DNA of 64,000 nucleotides from Terfezia claveryi (GCA_015179025.1 WHUX01000251.1:1-64000); one strand, 5' to 3'; positions 10,893-22,813 are shown, counted from the first letter of the stretch. The notes: generated by a model not told the origin, from the letters alone. Program-made: numbers and translations.

Positions 10893-12730
10893 AATGCCTC
10901 GAGGAAAGAAAACGAAGGGTAAGGAGAAGGCGCCGAATCTCAAACGCCCACCTTCAACACAGGACCTGCGAAAGGACTCCACCACATCTGACGGAGATAG
11001 TACCAGTCCGGGTGCGTCCTCAAAGTTCAACGCTGTGATTAACTTTCCTTCAGCAACAGCAGTCAATGCCTCTTCCGGAGACCCCCCCCACATCCGGGTC
11101 TATTAGGGAATGCGAGCCACCAGCAGCAGGACCAGCCAACCACCAATGACCCCCAGGAAACGAGCAGGAAGCTCGCTCACAAGGATACTATGGAGCCTGG
11201 TGAAACTACTAAGCATTCGGAAAACAATTTCTCATGGTGTAAAATAGATTCGCAAAAAAGGCGCAGTACACCACTCACACCTCAACTACTTCAGACACCG
11301 AGTGTATTTAGTGATCCCTTCTGAGTAATTCGATGCATTGCTGATTCGTATTAGGGTGCTAGCGGGGCTCGATCTGGAGGCACACCAGATGAATCCCCAC
11401 TCAGGAGTTTGTTTTCAAATTGGAGTGGTGTTTCATCACCGTCGACATCCCTGGAATCCCCAATGTCTATAAGATCTCGCATAGCGCTAGATGATGATAC
11501 CCTGCTAGGATCAGCATGGCGGAAGGAGCCAAACGCCAAAAGCGAAACCGCTCAATCACGCAGTTCACTGGGCTTCTGCGAGATATGACAGAAACGGCAG
11601 TGAACAGGTTAGAGACTATCACGCTATTTGAGGAGCCATTCCCAGACCCTCAGCGTGCGGAAGACATTCTCGCAAAGGCATGGCGAGAAGCGGAGACCTA
11701 CCATCTGCACGATCATTCTCGTGACAACAAGATTGATTCATATGTAAGGCACAGTATCGTATTTGTCGCGAGGTGGACACTGAGAGTGTAAACGTAGCTT
11801 CGGAGTGTGCAAACGCGGACACATCACACCTGGCATCAGAGGCGAGGAAGAACATGCATTGTTGTATCAATTTGACCGGAACACCTTGAAGGAATACATC
11901 CGGGACCATGTGGGTCGATTGTTGAAACGAGATCGTTTACGTGCGCTGAGAGTCTTTGCAAGGTATGTCATCATCTGCCAGCGCTTTTGCGAACTGACAT
12001 GATGCAATAATCAAGACTTGTAGTTATCGATTTCGCGTACAAGAAGGAGTCGACCTCATCTATCAGCACTATTTCAATGCCGGAAGAAACACGGGAATAT
12101 CGACTCAAGCTTCATAAAGCAGATAAGTGGTCCCTTCATGTGTTTCATCTTCACAGCCTTATACCATGCCCTCAGCGCCTGGGAAAGTGGGGAATGTGAA
12201 CTTGTGGCCGAGTTTAGTTATCTTAATTGTAATGGTACATTATAGTGTAGTGGTTATACGGATCGAGATTGCTAACGTGGGGCAGATGTCTATAAGAGCT
12301 GCTTGATCAATGGCAGTAATACCCGACAAGCGTGCAAGAGATGATTCTGCAGGTGACACGTTCCGAGATAGTAAGAAGGGACAGCACAGCGGAAAGAAGG
12401 TGAGGTGGCAGTAAGATAGAGCCTATGAGGTGGACCCTGAGGAGGTAGCAGCATTCTCGAGACAGCTCATGGAAGATCTGAGGACTGCGGGTGTTGACTG
12501 TTTCCAAGGACGAAGAAAAGAGGAGGACATGGAAGTATGACGGAGGAGGACATTTGGGCCAGCGACGGGCCAACAAATATGGAGGAAGAAGGGGATGAGG
12601 GCATTGGAGAGGCAACTATTACCGGATTGATACCACGTCAGCGGGGGAAGAGGATGCAGAGGACGAGGACGAGGAGGACGAGGAGGAGGAAGAAGAAGAA
12701 AAAGAAGAAAGCATGGATGGAAGAGAGAAG
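10893..12730 (+). pseudogene. DUF6532-like gene, degraded or intron-rich
   Basis: A start at 10893 gives a basic N-terminus (MPRGKKTKGKEKAP) and a Ser/Pro-rich linker. From 11516 a more conserved region reads ITQFTGLLRDMTETAVNR, then FEEPFPDPQRAEDILAKAW, then (11870-12110) TLKEYIRDHVGRLLKRD, YRFRVQEGVDLIYQHYFNAG, and near 12150 TALYHALSAWESGECELVAEF. The pattern 'FP.p..ae..la.aW.eA', then 'yF...G', then 'T..y.aL..We.G....eF' resembles the DUF6532 domain of many fungal repeat-family proteins. An acidic tail (EEDEEEEEEEKEE) lies near 12660. Successive blocks are in different frames, and only some joins have good splice sites, so I call it degraded. Function unknown; the DUF6532 match rests on pattern memory. 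Confidence 0.4.
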
Positions 12731-13159
12731 GAATCTTAGGGTACGGTGGGGATACGGGCCTGGGAAGAGAAGAATGATTAGGGGTAATAGAGTGCGAAAG
12801 GGGTTACGAGGGGCTAGTAGGACAAGGAACAGGGTTGCTATTTGTTTTTAGGATTTTCTTTTCATTTGGATTTGGCAGGGTTATGTAGGGATAATAAGAG
12901 ACAGAGGGTTTTTAGCGGGGATATTTGTATGTAATGAGAGAATGTGTGGGACAGGATAATGGAGGGAACAGATTTTCGATTTAGGTCAGGATAACACCAA
13001 TGGGGGATTACAGAATGGATACATAGTTAGGACACGTATGGTAGATTGAATTGCAAGAAATGGGTTCGGCATGGGACGTGAAAGAGACTCTAATAGCACC
13101 GTGATATAATTAAGAAGAGTGAGTAGAAAGAAATGAAGGGAAACACATACCGGGAGGGC
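12731..13159. other. non-coding stretch
   Basis: Purine-rich sequence following the acidic tail. No gene or clear repeat is seen. Confidence 0.35.
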
Positions 13160-13790
13160 ACTAGGGATGGTTAGCACTCGAAGGAATGAGGAGCGAAGCA
13201 AGTAAGAGAAAGTCAGTTGACAGTGGACACCTGGTGCCCGGAGGGAGGGAATATAGACACATGGCGTCCTCAGGCAGAGGAGATGGACCCTTGACGCCTG
13301 GAGGCACGGAAGTTAGCCTAACCGGCGCAGAGAATGTGGATGCCTGGCACCAGGAGGCAGGGGATTTGGACACAGAGTGTCCGGAGACAGGGGACACCAG
13401 GAGGCAGGGAATTTCGACACTTGGCGTCCTGAGGCAGAGGAGGTAGACACTTGATGCCCGGAGGGACGGAATATAGACAAATGGCGTCCTCAGGCAGAGG
13501 AGATGGACACTTGATACCCGGAGGCATGGAAGTTAGCCCTTGGCATCCGGCGCAGAAAATGTGGATACCTGGCGCCAGGTGTCAGGGGATTTGGACACTG
13601 AGCGTCTGGAGGCACGAGGGTAGAAGCTGGACGCCAGAGGGAGCGAAATTAGACACCTGGCGTCCGGAGGCAGCCACTTGGAGGGTAGAGCGTCATGAAG
13701 ATGGATATCCGGACATCTGCATCCCAGAATGTCAGTTTGCCATTTGGACGCCGGAGGCGCCAGCGGCACGAGAGGCAAACTATATTTCTT
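13160..13790. repeat. minisatellite, ~40 bp units
   Basis: Units alternate between forms with cores GACACTTGATGCCCGGAGG and ATGGCGTCCTCAGGCAGAGG. The period is about 40 bases, with a ~270 base higher-order repeat: 13215-13330 reappears at 13452-13560. The block abuts the first recognisable part of hAT copy A. Confidence 0.75.
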
Positions 13791-14969
13791 CCTGATGAAG
13801 ATAGCTTTCCAGTAGGAAGCCGAACAATCTATACTATTTGATACATGGTGGGAAATAACCGAGTAGGTAGGCAAGCTCCATAACAATCTGGCTAAAGATC
13901 TAAGAAGTAATAATATTAACCTACCTCGATAGGATTCTAAGCTCCGAATAGCAGCGTACTAGGCCCAATTTGGACAAGAGGCTAAGATTCATAGCAGTGA
14001 GCTATTCATATTTTGCTTAGCTTGCAAGGGTACCTTGCAATACCTTAGTACCTTTAATATGGGTATGATACATATGAGAACTCATCTTAGCTCGAGCAGG
14101 TGCTGCTCTGCTAGTGGGCGAAAGAATCAGGACATTTCAACACTGTTTGGGAAGGTAATTATATAATTCATACCTACCTGCAATAATTGGGTATAGGCTC
14201 ACGTTACAAGTAGACAATACCTATAGTTACACAATCCCCGAATTGCAATTCAGTGATGATCGCTTCAAACATGAACTCATGAAAACTGTAATTGGTGCAA
14301 ACTTACCTTTCCAAACCATCGAACATCCGTAGTTCCAGCATCTCCTAAAATTTCTTAGATCTGAGATTAATATCCCCTGTGTGACAACACTTCGCCGGAG
14401 TATATATCACTATACTACTGAAGTTCAACAGAAGCTTCAAAAAAGCCTCCTGGAAGATACATTCCTCCACCTCGCTACAGACTGTTAGACTTCTCTAAAC
14501 AAGTTAGCATTCATGGGCACAACACTCTATTATATAGACTAGGATTAGCAGCTATGCCAACATACGATTGGATTCCAGTACCTAGGTGGGGAAGCTTATA
14601 ATGCTATGCACTTAGGTAATTAGCTAGGGAATTTAATTCGGGAATATAGTATTTCGAACCAAGTCTTAGCCATCTTTTCAGACAATGTATGTATCAATGC
14701 AGTATTGGCTAAGTATTTACAAGCCAATGTATTCGGTGCTAAATGGGACCTCCAGCAATACCAACTTCCCTGCCTCGCACATGTAATTGTACTAGTAAGC
14801 AACCTATTTATGAAAGAACTTAGGTCGAACCCAGATAATGATGATACTGCCTTGTCCACCCCTGCTATTAAGTCTTCAATCAGAGCACTGTAGATTTATG
14901 CTCTAGGTACATTCACATGATCTGTTTGCAAAGTAAGTTATCTTCTAAACTACTCAATAAAGGTAGATC

Positions 14970-15045
14970 ATGAAAATGCAAAAATATCACAGAATGGTGG
15001 ACATGTCATAGAATGGTGGACATGTCATGAAAGGCTAATATACAT
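14970..15045 (+). repeat. TGTCATAGAAT core array in hAT A intron 1
   Basis: Three cores (TATCACAGAAT, TGTCATAGAAT, TGTCATGAAA) spaced about 19 bases apart lie in the intron 14933-15075. The matching intron of copy B carries five (34674-34765), in the same orientation. Confidence 0.65.
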
Positions 15046-15732
15046 TATAGAATCCTATTGCTAACATTTGTCTAGGTTCAAGAGCTCTATAAGGCTATAG
15101 TAGCCAGCTTACAACACCTGGCACAATTCAAAGAACTCCAAACTGATTCCCATATACCTATGGGGCTCATCCAGGACGTCAAAACTCACTAGAACTCAAC
15201 CTTTGAAATGCTTACTCAAGCGTTGAGGCTTCAGTGCTATATTGAACAATAGATCACTCTATCTACGACAGAGAGCAAGTACTTAGAGTTATGGTTGAGT
15301 CAAGAAGAGTGGAACTAAGTTTAGGAGGCTACTATTTTCCTAAAACCTTTATTGGATTACACTTATACTATCTCTATAGGTCAGCATATGACCATACAGA
15401 ATGCGTTCTTTATCTACAATGACATCTTCAACTACATAGAAAAACAGTGGAAACATATAAGCAAACTTTTAGCTAATCCTACCTAGGCTCCAGAGTTTCT
15501 TTCCACGACAAAAGCATATCAGCAGATCTTTAAGAAGTATTATACTAGGACCAAAAAACAATCTCTCATCTATAACCTTGCAACTATCCTTAATCCATCT
15601 AAGAAATTATCCTTGTATAATGACTGGGGAAATCTCAATGTTCAAGATCCAAGTAGTATATAGCAGAACAAGGACTATATTTCCTACACAGAGTATTATA
15701 AGTATGTATGAATTCCATCAGCACATGACTAT

Positions 15733-15808
15733 TTTGGCCCATGTGTTTTCTGTGATACCATTTTCTGTAACACTATTTTCTATGACACTATTTTCCGTGA
15801 CAAGAGAC
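15733..15808 (-). repeat. TTTTCCGTGACA core array in hAT A intron 2
   Basis: Four 15-base units (TTTTCTGTGATACCA, TTTTCTGTAACACTA, TTTTCTATGACACTA, TTTTCCGTGACAAG) lie in the intron 15702-15857. The matching intron of copy B carries two units in the same orientation (35449-35490). Confidence 0.7.
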
Positions 15809-16559
15809 TATTCATAATATACAGAAAAATATAATTCTTACTAAATTCACTTCTTAGGGTTCAGTTCGAAGATTATTTTGAACATAATTACGCCAAGTAT
15901 GCACTGGAAGCCTAGGTTTATAACATACAAGTAGATGATGGAGAACAATCCTATATAATGCGTCAACTACAAGAGCGTACCACAAGCTAATCAGAGGATG
16001 TGCCAGAAATCAAGAGATACCTGATGAATCTGGTAATAATACTGAATGAGAAATGCCCTCTATCTTGGTGGAAGGTGCATGCTAATGAATATCCCATGCT
16101 GGCACAAATAGCGAGGAACATATTAAGTATTTCACTTATATCTGTCCCAGTAGAGTGAATATTCAGTAGTGCTTGGGATATTTTGCCATACCAATGGAAC
16201 AGAATAGGTTACCAGATGATAACTGCACTGATGTTGACCAAATCATGAGATGCTGTACACGTGAAATACGGAACCCCAGAGGTACAAATTAGACTAGCAT
16301 ATGTAGAAGAAGGTATAGCTGATTTAGATGAAGGTGAGGTAATGCTAAAGAAACAAGCCCTTAGCTATGATGCAGACTTCCTCCACCGCATAGTAGCATA
16401 GTTCCTAGATACCGTTCACGGATAGATGGACATGGATTCAGATACAGATTGTGACATGGAAGTAGCTGGGAGCCGGATAATGGATGAGTACCTCCTAAAT
16501 GACCTGGCAGATTTAGCGTCCGAGAATGCCAGCCCATCACATAGTTTCATGGAAGATTC

Positions 16560-16848
16560 TGTTAGGGGCGAGCTAGTGATCACGGTGATATCTGTCGGTA
16601 TATCGGTATATAGAGTGCACGAAGGCATAATCACTAGGCTCGAGCCTAACTGGGCTAACATAGAGCGAAGAATATAGACTGATTCATTCGATAAAGTAAA
16701 GTAACCCAGCGATACAAGACTTCGCTTGAGTCTTAGAGAACAAGAACTAGATACAAGAAGTGGGCCAATATATAAGAAAGCGGGGCTGCCTTCAGGCCAC
16801 CCACCATCGGGTGCCGCCGGTCATGCCTGCATAATCTCAGCCGTAACA
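16560..16848 (-). repeat. 3' LTR of small LTR element
   Basis: 289 bases, bounded by GATTC outside and by the polypurine tract inside (in minus orientation). A TATATAT segment lies near 16780, as in the LTRs at 38202 and 46587. Confidence 0.88.
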
Positions 16849-17839
16849 TTACTCCCCCTCTGCTAGAGGGCGTCCCGACCGACCAACTTCGCTCACCCTA
16901 CCCCCTACACGTACGCATGCATATTGGCAAGCAATTAGGGCACGGGGTCCCCACTCAGGATACAACATCATCCTGAGCCCACTAACCCACTCAGACATCA
17001 CTGAGGACCTCGGGTTATACATCTGTGGAACAGAGCCTCAACATCTGGCAGCAAGGGCTTGTAAGGTAGCTCGGAAGGACGGGGTATTCTCTCAAACATC
17101 GTGGCGTCATGCCAGAACATAAACATCTGTGGATCAACTGATCCGAGTATCTCAAGATGAGGTGCAACATATATATGGATCGTATATCCGGAACATCAGA
17201 AGGATCATAGATCCGGGGTAATCTCATTGGGGGGGGTATTCCCACATGCCATTGCCATTAAAAACCTCTGCGCGGCAAAACCCTGTGGGAAAAAGCCAAC
17301 GTCACAGGAAAAGGTTCAATGCATGCTTTCCCAGCTATCCCAGCTATCCAACCCGACTTGCCAGTGCAAGGGGGGGGTCTTGTTCATTTGTGTGCTCGTA
17401 GCACTCGCTTGGGTCTTTTCCCAAGGCGGGGGTCTTTGAGCTTTCGAGCTCGAACGTGGTTTTTGAGCTTTGAGCTCGATCGGGGTTTTTGAGCTTTGAG
17501 CTCGGACGGGGCTTTTGAGCTTTGAGCTCGTTCGGGGCCTTATAGGCTCGTTCGGGGCCTTATAGGCTCGTTCGGGGCCTTATAAGCCTGGCGAGGGGGT
17601 GTTTGAGCATGTCGCTCGATATCTAAGACTTAGTAGATCCGGAGATCTCAATATAGGATTAGTAGGTCATTTAGAACAAGCTAATAAGCATATAGGAGGG
17701 GGAAATAATTATTTCCGACGTCGCTCATATAGCCAAATAATCCAGCGACATCTCTTTAGCCATATTCAGGCTGTCCGGTAGTCAGCGAGGGAGGGGTGAT
17801 TAGCCAGAATCACCGGTCCCTTTTGTCAAAGCGAAGTAA

Positions 17840-18128
17840 TGTTAGGGGCGAGCTAGTGATCACGGTGATATCTGTCGGTATATCGGTATATAGAGTGCAC
17901 GAAGGCATAATCACTAGGCTCGAGCCTAACTGGGCTAACATAGAGCGAAGAATATAGACTGATTCATTCGATAAAGTAAAGTAACCCAGCGATACAAGAC
18001 TTCGCTTGAGTCTTAGAGAACAAGAACTAGATACAAGAAGTGGGCCAATATATAAGAAAGCGGGGCTGCCTTCAGGCCACCCACCATCGGGTGCCGCCGT
18101 TCATGCCTGCATAATCTCAGCCGTAACA
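17840..18128 (-). repeat. 5' LTR of small LTR element
   Basis: 289 bases, almost identical to 16560-16848. The adjoining interior (TTACTTCGCTTTGAC, minus orientation) would hold the primer-binding site; I cannot assign a tRNA. Confidence 0.88.
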
Positions 18129-18323
18129 GATTCTACCTCAAGTATGTCCAACTCGTTCCATCGAAGTCTATTATGCAGGCAAGCAGCAACACCATCTCCT
18201 TCAACTCTACATCGAAGTGCCTGGAAGCACCGTTTATCACAGTCTGTAAGTTTGATGCTATTGATGGTAAGCAGGTTTCAAAAGAAACTGTGACCTACGC
18301 AGCATAGGAACTATAAAGTATGA

Positions 18324-18899
18324 GTAGGTAGGGGTGTTGATAGCATGTAGGGTATACTGGTAAGTAAGTATTAGTGCAGGTTCTAGAGAAAATTTCTTTT
18401 CTATGTTGGGAGTACTTTCTTTATTTAGGTTTGCTATTTTAGTTGGTATATGGGACAGCTGGAGTTTTGAGGATTTCATAGGCAACATTTCTTTATCTAT
18501 TTCTGTTGGGAGTTACTTTTTGATTTAGTTTGCTTTCTTTTTGATGGTATGTGGGAGGGCCAGTTTTGTGTGAGAGGGTAGTATAAGTGGGATCGGAGAA
18601 TTACTTTACCTCGATCTTGGGATATTGAGATTTGTTTAGACATGAGTATTAGAAATTTGTTAGTTAGTTTAAGTTTCTATGTTTGCAGAATTAAAGTGAT
18701 TTGTTTTATGAAAATTAGAGTATGCAGAAATTGATGAGGTATTAATGAATGTAATTCATATTAGCACGTAAGACAGGGTAAGATTATATAAGAGAACGAT
18801 GAAAAATGGACAGAAGGTTAGCTACTAGTGGAATGCAGTTAAGAAATGATAGTAAAGATTGCGTAGGAAGGAAAAGTTCAAGTTTGTGATAGAAGGAGG
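18324..18899. other. hAT A 3' flank, non-coding
   Basis: AT-rich sequence after the transposase stop codon, corresponding in place to 36399-36935 after copy B. No gene seen. Confidence 0.4.
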
Positions 18900-18987
18900 A
18901 ATCTATGACAGGTAGGGCAATCTATGACAGAAGGACGGATCCGTGATAGGAGGACGAATCTGTGACAAGAGGAGCGATCCATAACAG
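18900..18987 (-). repeat. ATCCGTGACAG core array, hAT A 3' flank
   Basis: Five 19-base units (ATCTATGACAG, ATCTATGACAG, ATCCGTGATAG, ATCTGTGACAA, ATCCATAACAG plus spacers) lie about 575 bases after the transposase stop. Copy B has the same kind of array 540-710 bases after its stop, in the same orientation. Confidence 0.75.
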
Positions 18988-19722
18988 ATAATGGAGAAAA
19001 CACAAAACCAAGACCAAGGTGAAACATGGGTGACTAATTCTTAGTGAGGACTCAGTCAATTACCAAGTAGGTGCCAAGTTGGCAGTGAGTTGGCTTTAGA
19101 AGAATGGGTGTTGGTACGAGTTGGTACCGAGTAGGAAAAATAGTAGTAGAACTTGCCTTGACTTGAGCTGATGCGCACACTATCTGTACTACATGACCAA
19201 ACAAAATCCTTACCCAAATATTGATTAAGAAATATATTAATATACCTAAAATAAATTACAAAACTTATTACCATGACTATAATAAAAATCCTTTCCACAT
19301 CTTACAAAACCTGAAAAATCCTTCCTAACCTCACTTGAGTTTACTAATAATCCCCTATAAATCAATTCATATAACTATACAATATAGAAAGAAAAAAAAA
19401 ACTCTTCAAAGCAAAACCAAATGCCCTAAACATTCCCTAAAAAAAGCACTTGGCTGGTGGATTGGTGTTCAACTGGTAGGAAGTTGGGTACTGGAACCTA
19501 ATTTACCAAAGATTCCAATATTTACCTTAGCTGTCAGGGGTTTAGGTATTTGTATTCCTTAGTAATTGACATCTAAACTGGAATCATATAATATTATGGC
19601 AGTCCCTTTTCGACCGTTAATGTAAACCTCCCTACATTGTGGTCATTCTTGTAACTATATATTTCATCCTCAGTAATAGTGAACCTTCTGCTAGGTGATG
19701 TATGGTATACTAATATAAGGGA
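18988..19722. other. AT-rich non-coding stretch
   Basis: No recognisable gene; only short open frames without motifs. Confidence 0.35.
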
Positions 19723-20061
19723 ATGATTATTGAGTACCTGTGCCTCCTCCTCCTACTACCCCTCTGTCTACTACTGCCCTTACTGTTGCTGCTGCTTCTC
19801 CTTCTCTTCCTGCCCCTAGTCCTACTCCGGCTACTGCTGCTACTGCTACTACTACCTCTGGTCCTCCCCCTGCCCCTAGTTCTACTCCTGCTGCTGCTGC
19901 TGCTGCTGCTACCACCACCCTTAGTCCTCTCCCTGCCCCTGGTCCTACTCCTGCTACTACTACTGCTGCTGCTCCTCCTCCTCCTACCCCTGCTGCTGCT
20001 GCTGGCCCTCCTCTTTTGGCTAGTCTCGGTACTGCATGGCGTCCTCTTTTTGCTTTTTTAA
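19723..20061 (+). repeat. compound CTN/GCT triplet repeat
   Basis: Imperfect triplet runs (CTC, CTG, CTA) broken by CCCCTAGTC-type segments. Because the period is three, long frames exist on both strands: Leu-rich in one plus frame, Pro/Ala/Thr-rich in another, and Ala/Gly/Val-rich on the minus strand. None has a start context, flanking exons or a motif that would mark it as a real protein. Confidence 0.7.
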
Positions 20062-21483
20062 GCATTCATTAGCTTATAAGAGGTACATGTGGAAATGTCT
20101 CCGACATATTACCCTCAACTAATATATTCACCTAAATTTTATGTCATAGTCTAATATCTCACTGTTGAATTGTTTGTCTATTGTATGTTTCACTACCTTA
20201 TGTTGCAATCAGGTTCACTGCTTTTTCTGTATTCGTGATTAGTCATATTTGTCCGTGACAGCATCTGTGATAGTATCCATGATATATTTTAACTTACTGG
20301 TAAAATACTAATGCATATATGCTTCCGCCACCTCCTGTATGGTATCTGTTGCCCTCACTTAGATATGCTTTATATTATTTCGATCTATGAACTGCAAGTA
20401 TTTGTTGTTATTATTCCTATTCACATCTTGTACAATCTCCCTGCACAGCCTGCGGAATGCAATCTTTAGAAATATTAGGTCAATGCTTCTCTGTTGATTC
20501 CTTATCTAACATATGAGGCTAACTGATAATATAGTTAGATTAGTCCTTTTTACTTCATGGAAATGAATGCTTTATGGAATAGAATGCTAACATCCTTGTA
20601 ACCGCTTTCTTATAGTTTTTGGTACCACCACTTTTTGGAGGGGCACGACTGATTTTATATTCCTAAGAACTTGTGACCTCATTAGTTGCCTGGGGTTTTT
20701 CTTCAGAACCTACTTTGTTCTTGCCATTCTTATATATTAGCTGGTTTAAGGAGGTAATGAACTTGATGACTCAGGAATGATAGTGATGATCTTATATAAG
20801 ACAAAGCAACACAGAGTATTGTGGGGATCCAAATATAACTATCAAATAATGAATCCAAGTTTGCCTGTATATTCCCTCAAGTTAGCTTAGATACTTTAGT
20901 GTGATACATCGATAAAGGAAACCCAACAAAGGAAATGCAACAAACAAAACCCGATAAAGGATATTGATAACTAGCTATTAGGCTGTTAGTCGTGTACACA
21001 ATTAAGCTAAACAAGCATTGTCATGGCAGATTAACTTGCCTTTTACCAAATTCCTCTTGGGGACTGACTCATTTTGGCCCCCTTAACGGGACCGTATATG
21101 GGTTACTTTTGCCTGCAGGTGGGCTAGGATTACCGAAGGAGACCAGACAAGCTGGGAGACTACAGGTAGGAGATATATACTAGAGTATATATATATACCT
21201 ATCTGTCTTATATACAACCTTAGAATACTGAAGGACTAGTATAAGCCGACTTGTGAGTTGTACCCCAGTCTAAGTTTGCACCACTAGCCTAATATACTGG
21301 GCTTATGCTAACCAGACTATACTTTAAGTACTCTATTGTCCACCTAGCGACTAGTCTATACTAACCTATTGCTGTATCCAAAAGTCAACAATCCTGACCC
21401 ACAATAATATATCAAACAACTAATACCAAATATTCTATCAGATGACAAGGAAATAGAGAAATAATTGCTAGACAACATAGGGA
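20062..21483. other. non-coding stretch with one small core array
   Basis: At 20247-20291 three cores (TCCGTGACA, TCTGTGATA, TCCATGATA) sit 15 bases apart. The rest shows no gene I can support; short open frames are unremarkable. Confidence 0.45.
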
Positions 21484-21532
21484 TCTATAACAAAATATAA
21501 ATTCCATAACAAAGTGTAAGCTCCATGACACC
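21484..21532 (-). repeat. TCCATAACA core array beside accessory gene
   Basis: Three cores (ATCTATAACAA, TTCCATAACAA, CTCCATGACAC) lie immediately downstream of the stop of the minus-strand acidic gene (stop near 21546). Confidence 0.6.
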
Positions 21533-21545
21533 TCATACATGGTTA

Positions 21546-22813
21546 TTATTCATCTTGTTCTTCTCCCTCGACATTATCCTCTCCTTCACCCTCTTCATCC
21601 TCTTCATCCTCTTTATCCTCTTTATCCTCTTTACCCTCTTCATCTTCTTCATCTTCTTCACCCTCTTGATTCTCTTCATCCCCTTCTTCCACTTCATTCT
21701 CCTCAATCCCCTCTACATTCTTGTAATCATTATCATTTGTGTCATTTGGGATAAGTCCTGGGGGTGAATCACTACTAAGATAAGGCAATCCTTTTTGACG
21801 TAGCCTCAATGCTGGCCATAATGGAGTTTCGATTACACTATCCTTTACCGAATATACCTTGGCATCATCATTGGAATCAGTAAGCTCGGCCTCAGTATTA
21901 GAAAATGAAAGGTCATCCTCTCTAACTTGGCCATCGCTTTTATCCTTGGAGTCCTATACTATAGTGAATAATATATCATACTTCTGAAGAGAGAGATACA
22001 TATGGATTCAATATCCTCAACTGCATTACTTAAACAATCTTTTGTACTCCCTTCAGCTATTTCCATTTCCTGTATGATCCGATCAGCTATGGCAATTGTA
22101 TCATCCTGTGTGTGTGACTGTTCAATTGGGCCCTCGAACCATGCATATACTTGGCGTAAAATGGGCTCAATACTAATAATGATACTAAACTCATTTACTG
22201 GCTTTATTTCCATTTCTTCCAAATCACCTTCTGGAATTGTAAATGCCAGTATATTATCACCTTCACTTAGCTCAAGATAAAACCTCTTCTACACTTGGGA
22301 GAGCCCATACCAGCAATATAAAATATACACCTTCTTTTAAACTAACATTATCTTTCAGGTCTTTTGGACAAGTTGTTCGAACTTGCTACATTGCACATCA
22401 CTGAGCTGATTCCTCTTTATCCCAATTGGTGCACTAGTAACAGTGGCATGCTCACTCTCCACTATTCTAGCTTTGAGAGTCCTGTTAACTTTTTGGCACT
22501 TCTAGTCCTTAGCTTGTTCGAATGCTAGAAGTGGACCCAGCAATCTTTTCTGAGTTTCTCAGATTTTTCTGGTGTATAGATTAGTTGATATTCTTCAAAC
22601 TTTACGACCCCCACTAAACTCTTTGTCTAGGTCAAATTCTTTTGAGCCCTAAGGAAATTCTGCATACTTCTCATATGGGTTTACTAGTATAACTGGGGCT
22701 GGGGCAGGCATGGCTAGGATAGGCGTGACTGGTACAGTTATCACAAAAGTCTTTCTCCATTTGCGTTTATCTATTGTTCGATTCCCAGATATTGTGTTCC
22801 TCTTCGATGGCAT
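21546..22813 (-). pseudogene. unrecognised minus-strand gene with acidic tail, stop-riddled
   Basis: From the ATG at 22811-22813 one minus-strand frame can be read for about 1.27 kb without a frameshift. It starts basic (MPSKRNTISGNRTIDKRKW), has a Pro/Val/Ala segment (ILAMPAPAPVILV), a middle part (ISIEPILRQVYAWFEGPIEQ, IADRIIQEMEIAEG) and a Glu/Asp-rich tail (EEDEEGKEDKEDKEDEED). About eight internal stops interrupt it; all could have come from CAG, CGA, CAA or TGG by transitions. I recognise no domain. It is flanked on both sides by TCCGTRACA-type arrays like those of the hAT copies, and lies downstream of the ENKENEKP fragment at 23905-24110, so both may be exons of one accessory gene. 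Confidence 0.5.

Larger units (their letters stand above)
16560..18128 (-). mobile_element. small non-autonomous LTR retroelement (1569 bp)
   Basis: Two 289-base direct repeats (16560-16848 and 17840-18128) differ at one position I can see, and the element is flanked by the 5-base duplication GATTC (16555-16559 and 18129-18133). On the minus strand the LTRs run TGTTACGG to CCCCTAACA, and a purine tract (CAGAGGGGGAGTAA) precedes the 3' LTR at 16849-16862. The ~990-base interior has no gag or pol. It holds a tandem stretch of GAGCTTTGAGCTCG-like units (17430-17590). It is the same family as the element at 38202-46893, in the opposite orientation. It must be moved by proteins made elsewhere. Near-identical LTRs mean a recent insertion, into an already decayed hAT. 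Confidence 0.9.
13791..18323 (+). pseudogene. hAT-like transposase, copy A
   Basis: Domains in order: a BED-type zinc finger (about 14010-14160: CLACKGTLQYL, then MRTHLSSSRC); an RNase H-like catalytic part (TDC-stop-TS at 14479-14493, HTIGFQYLGGEAYNAM, LPCLAHVIVLV near 14770); and the C-terminal dimerisation domain (16040-16250: CPLSWWKVHANEYPMLAQIAR, then ILPY and IGYQMITALML). Two introns have good sites: 14933-15075 (GTAAGT, CTAAC, TAG) and 15702-15857 (GTATGT, TAG). The frame survives but is studded with stops at former Trp, Gln and Arg codons. The last coding segment is split at 16559/18129 by a small LTR element and resumes in phase, ending RFQKKL-stop-PTQHRNYKV before TGA at 18321. 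hAT enzymes cut and paste DNA; this copy is inactive. Confidence 0.8.
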
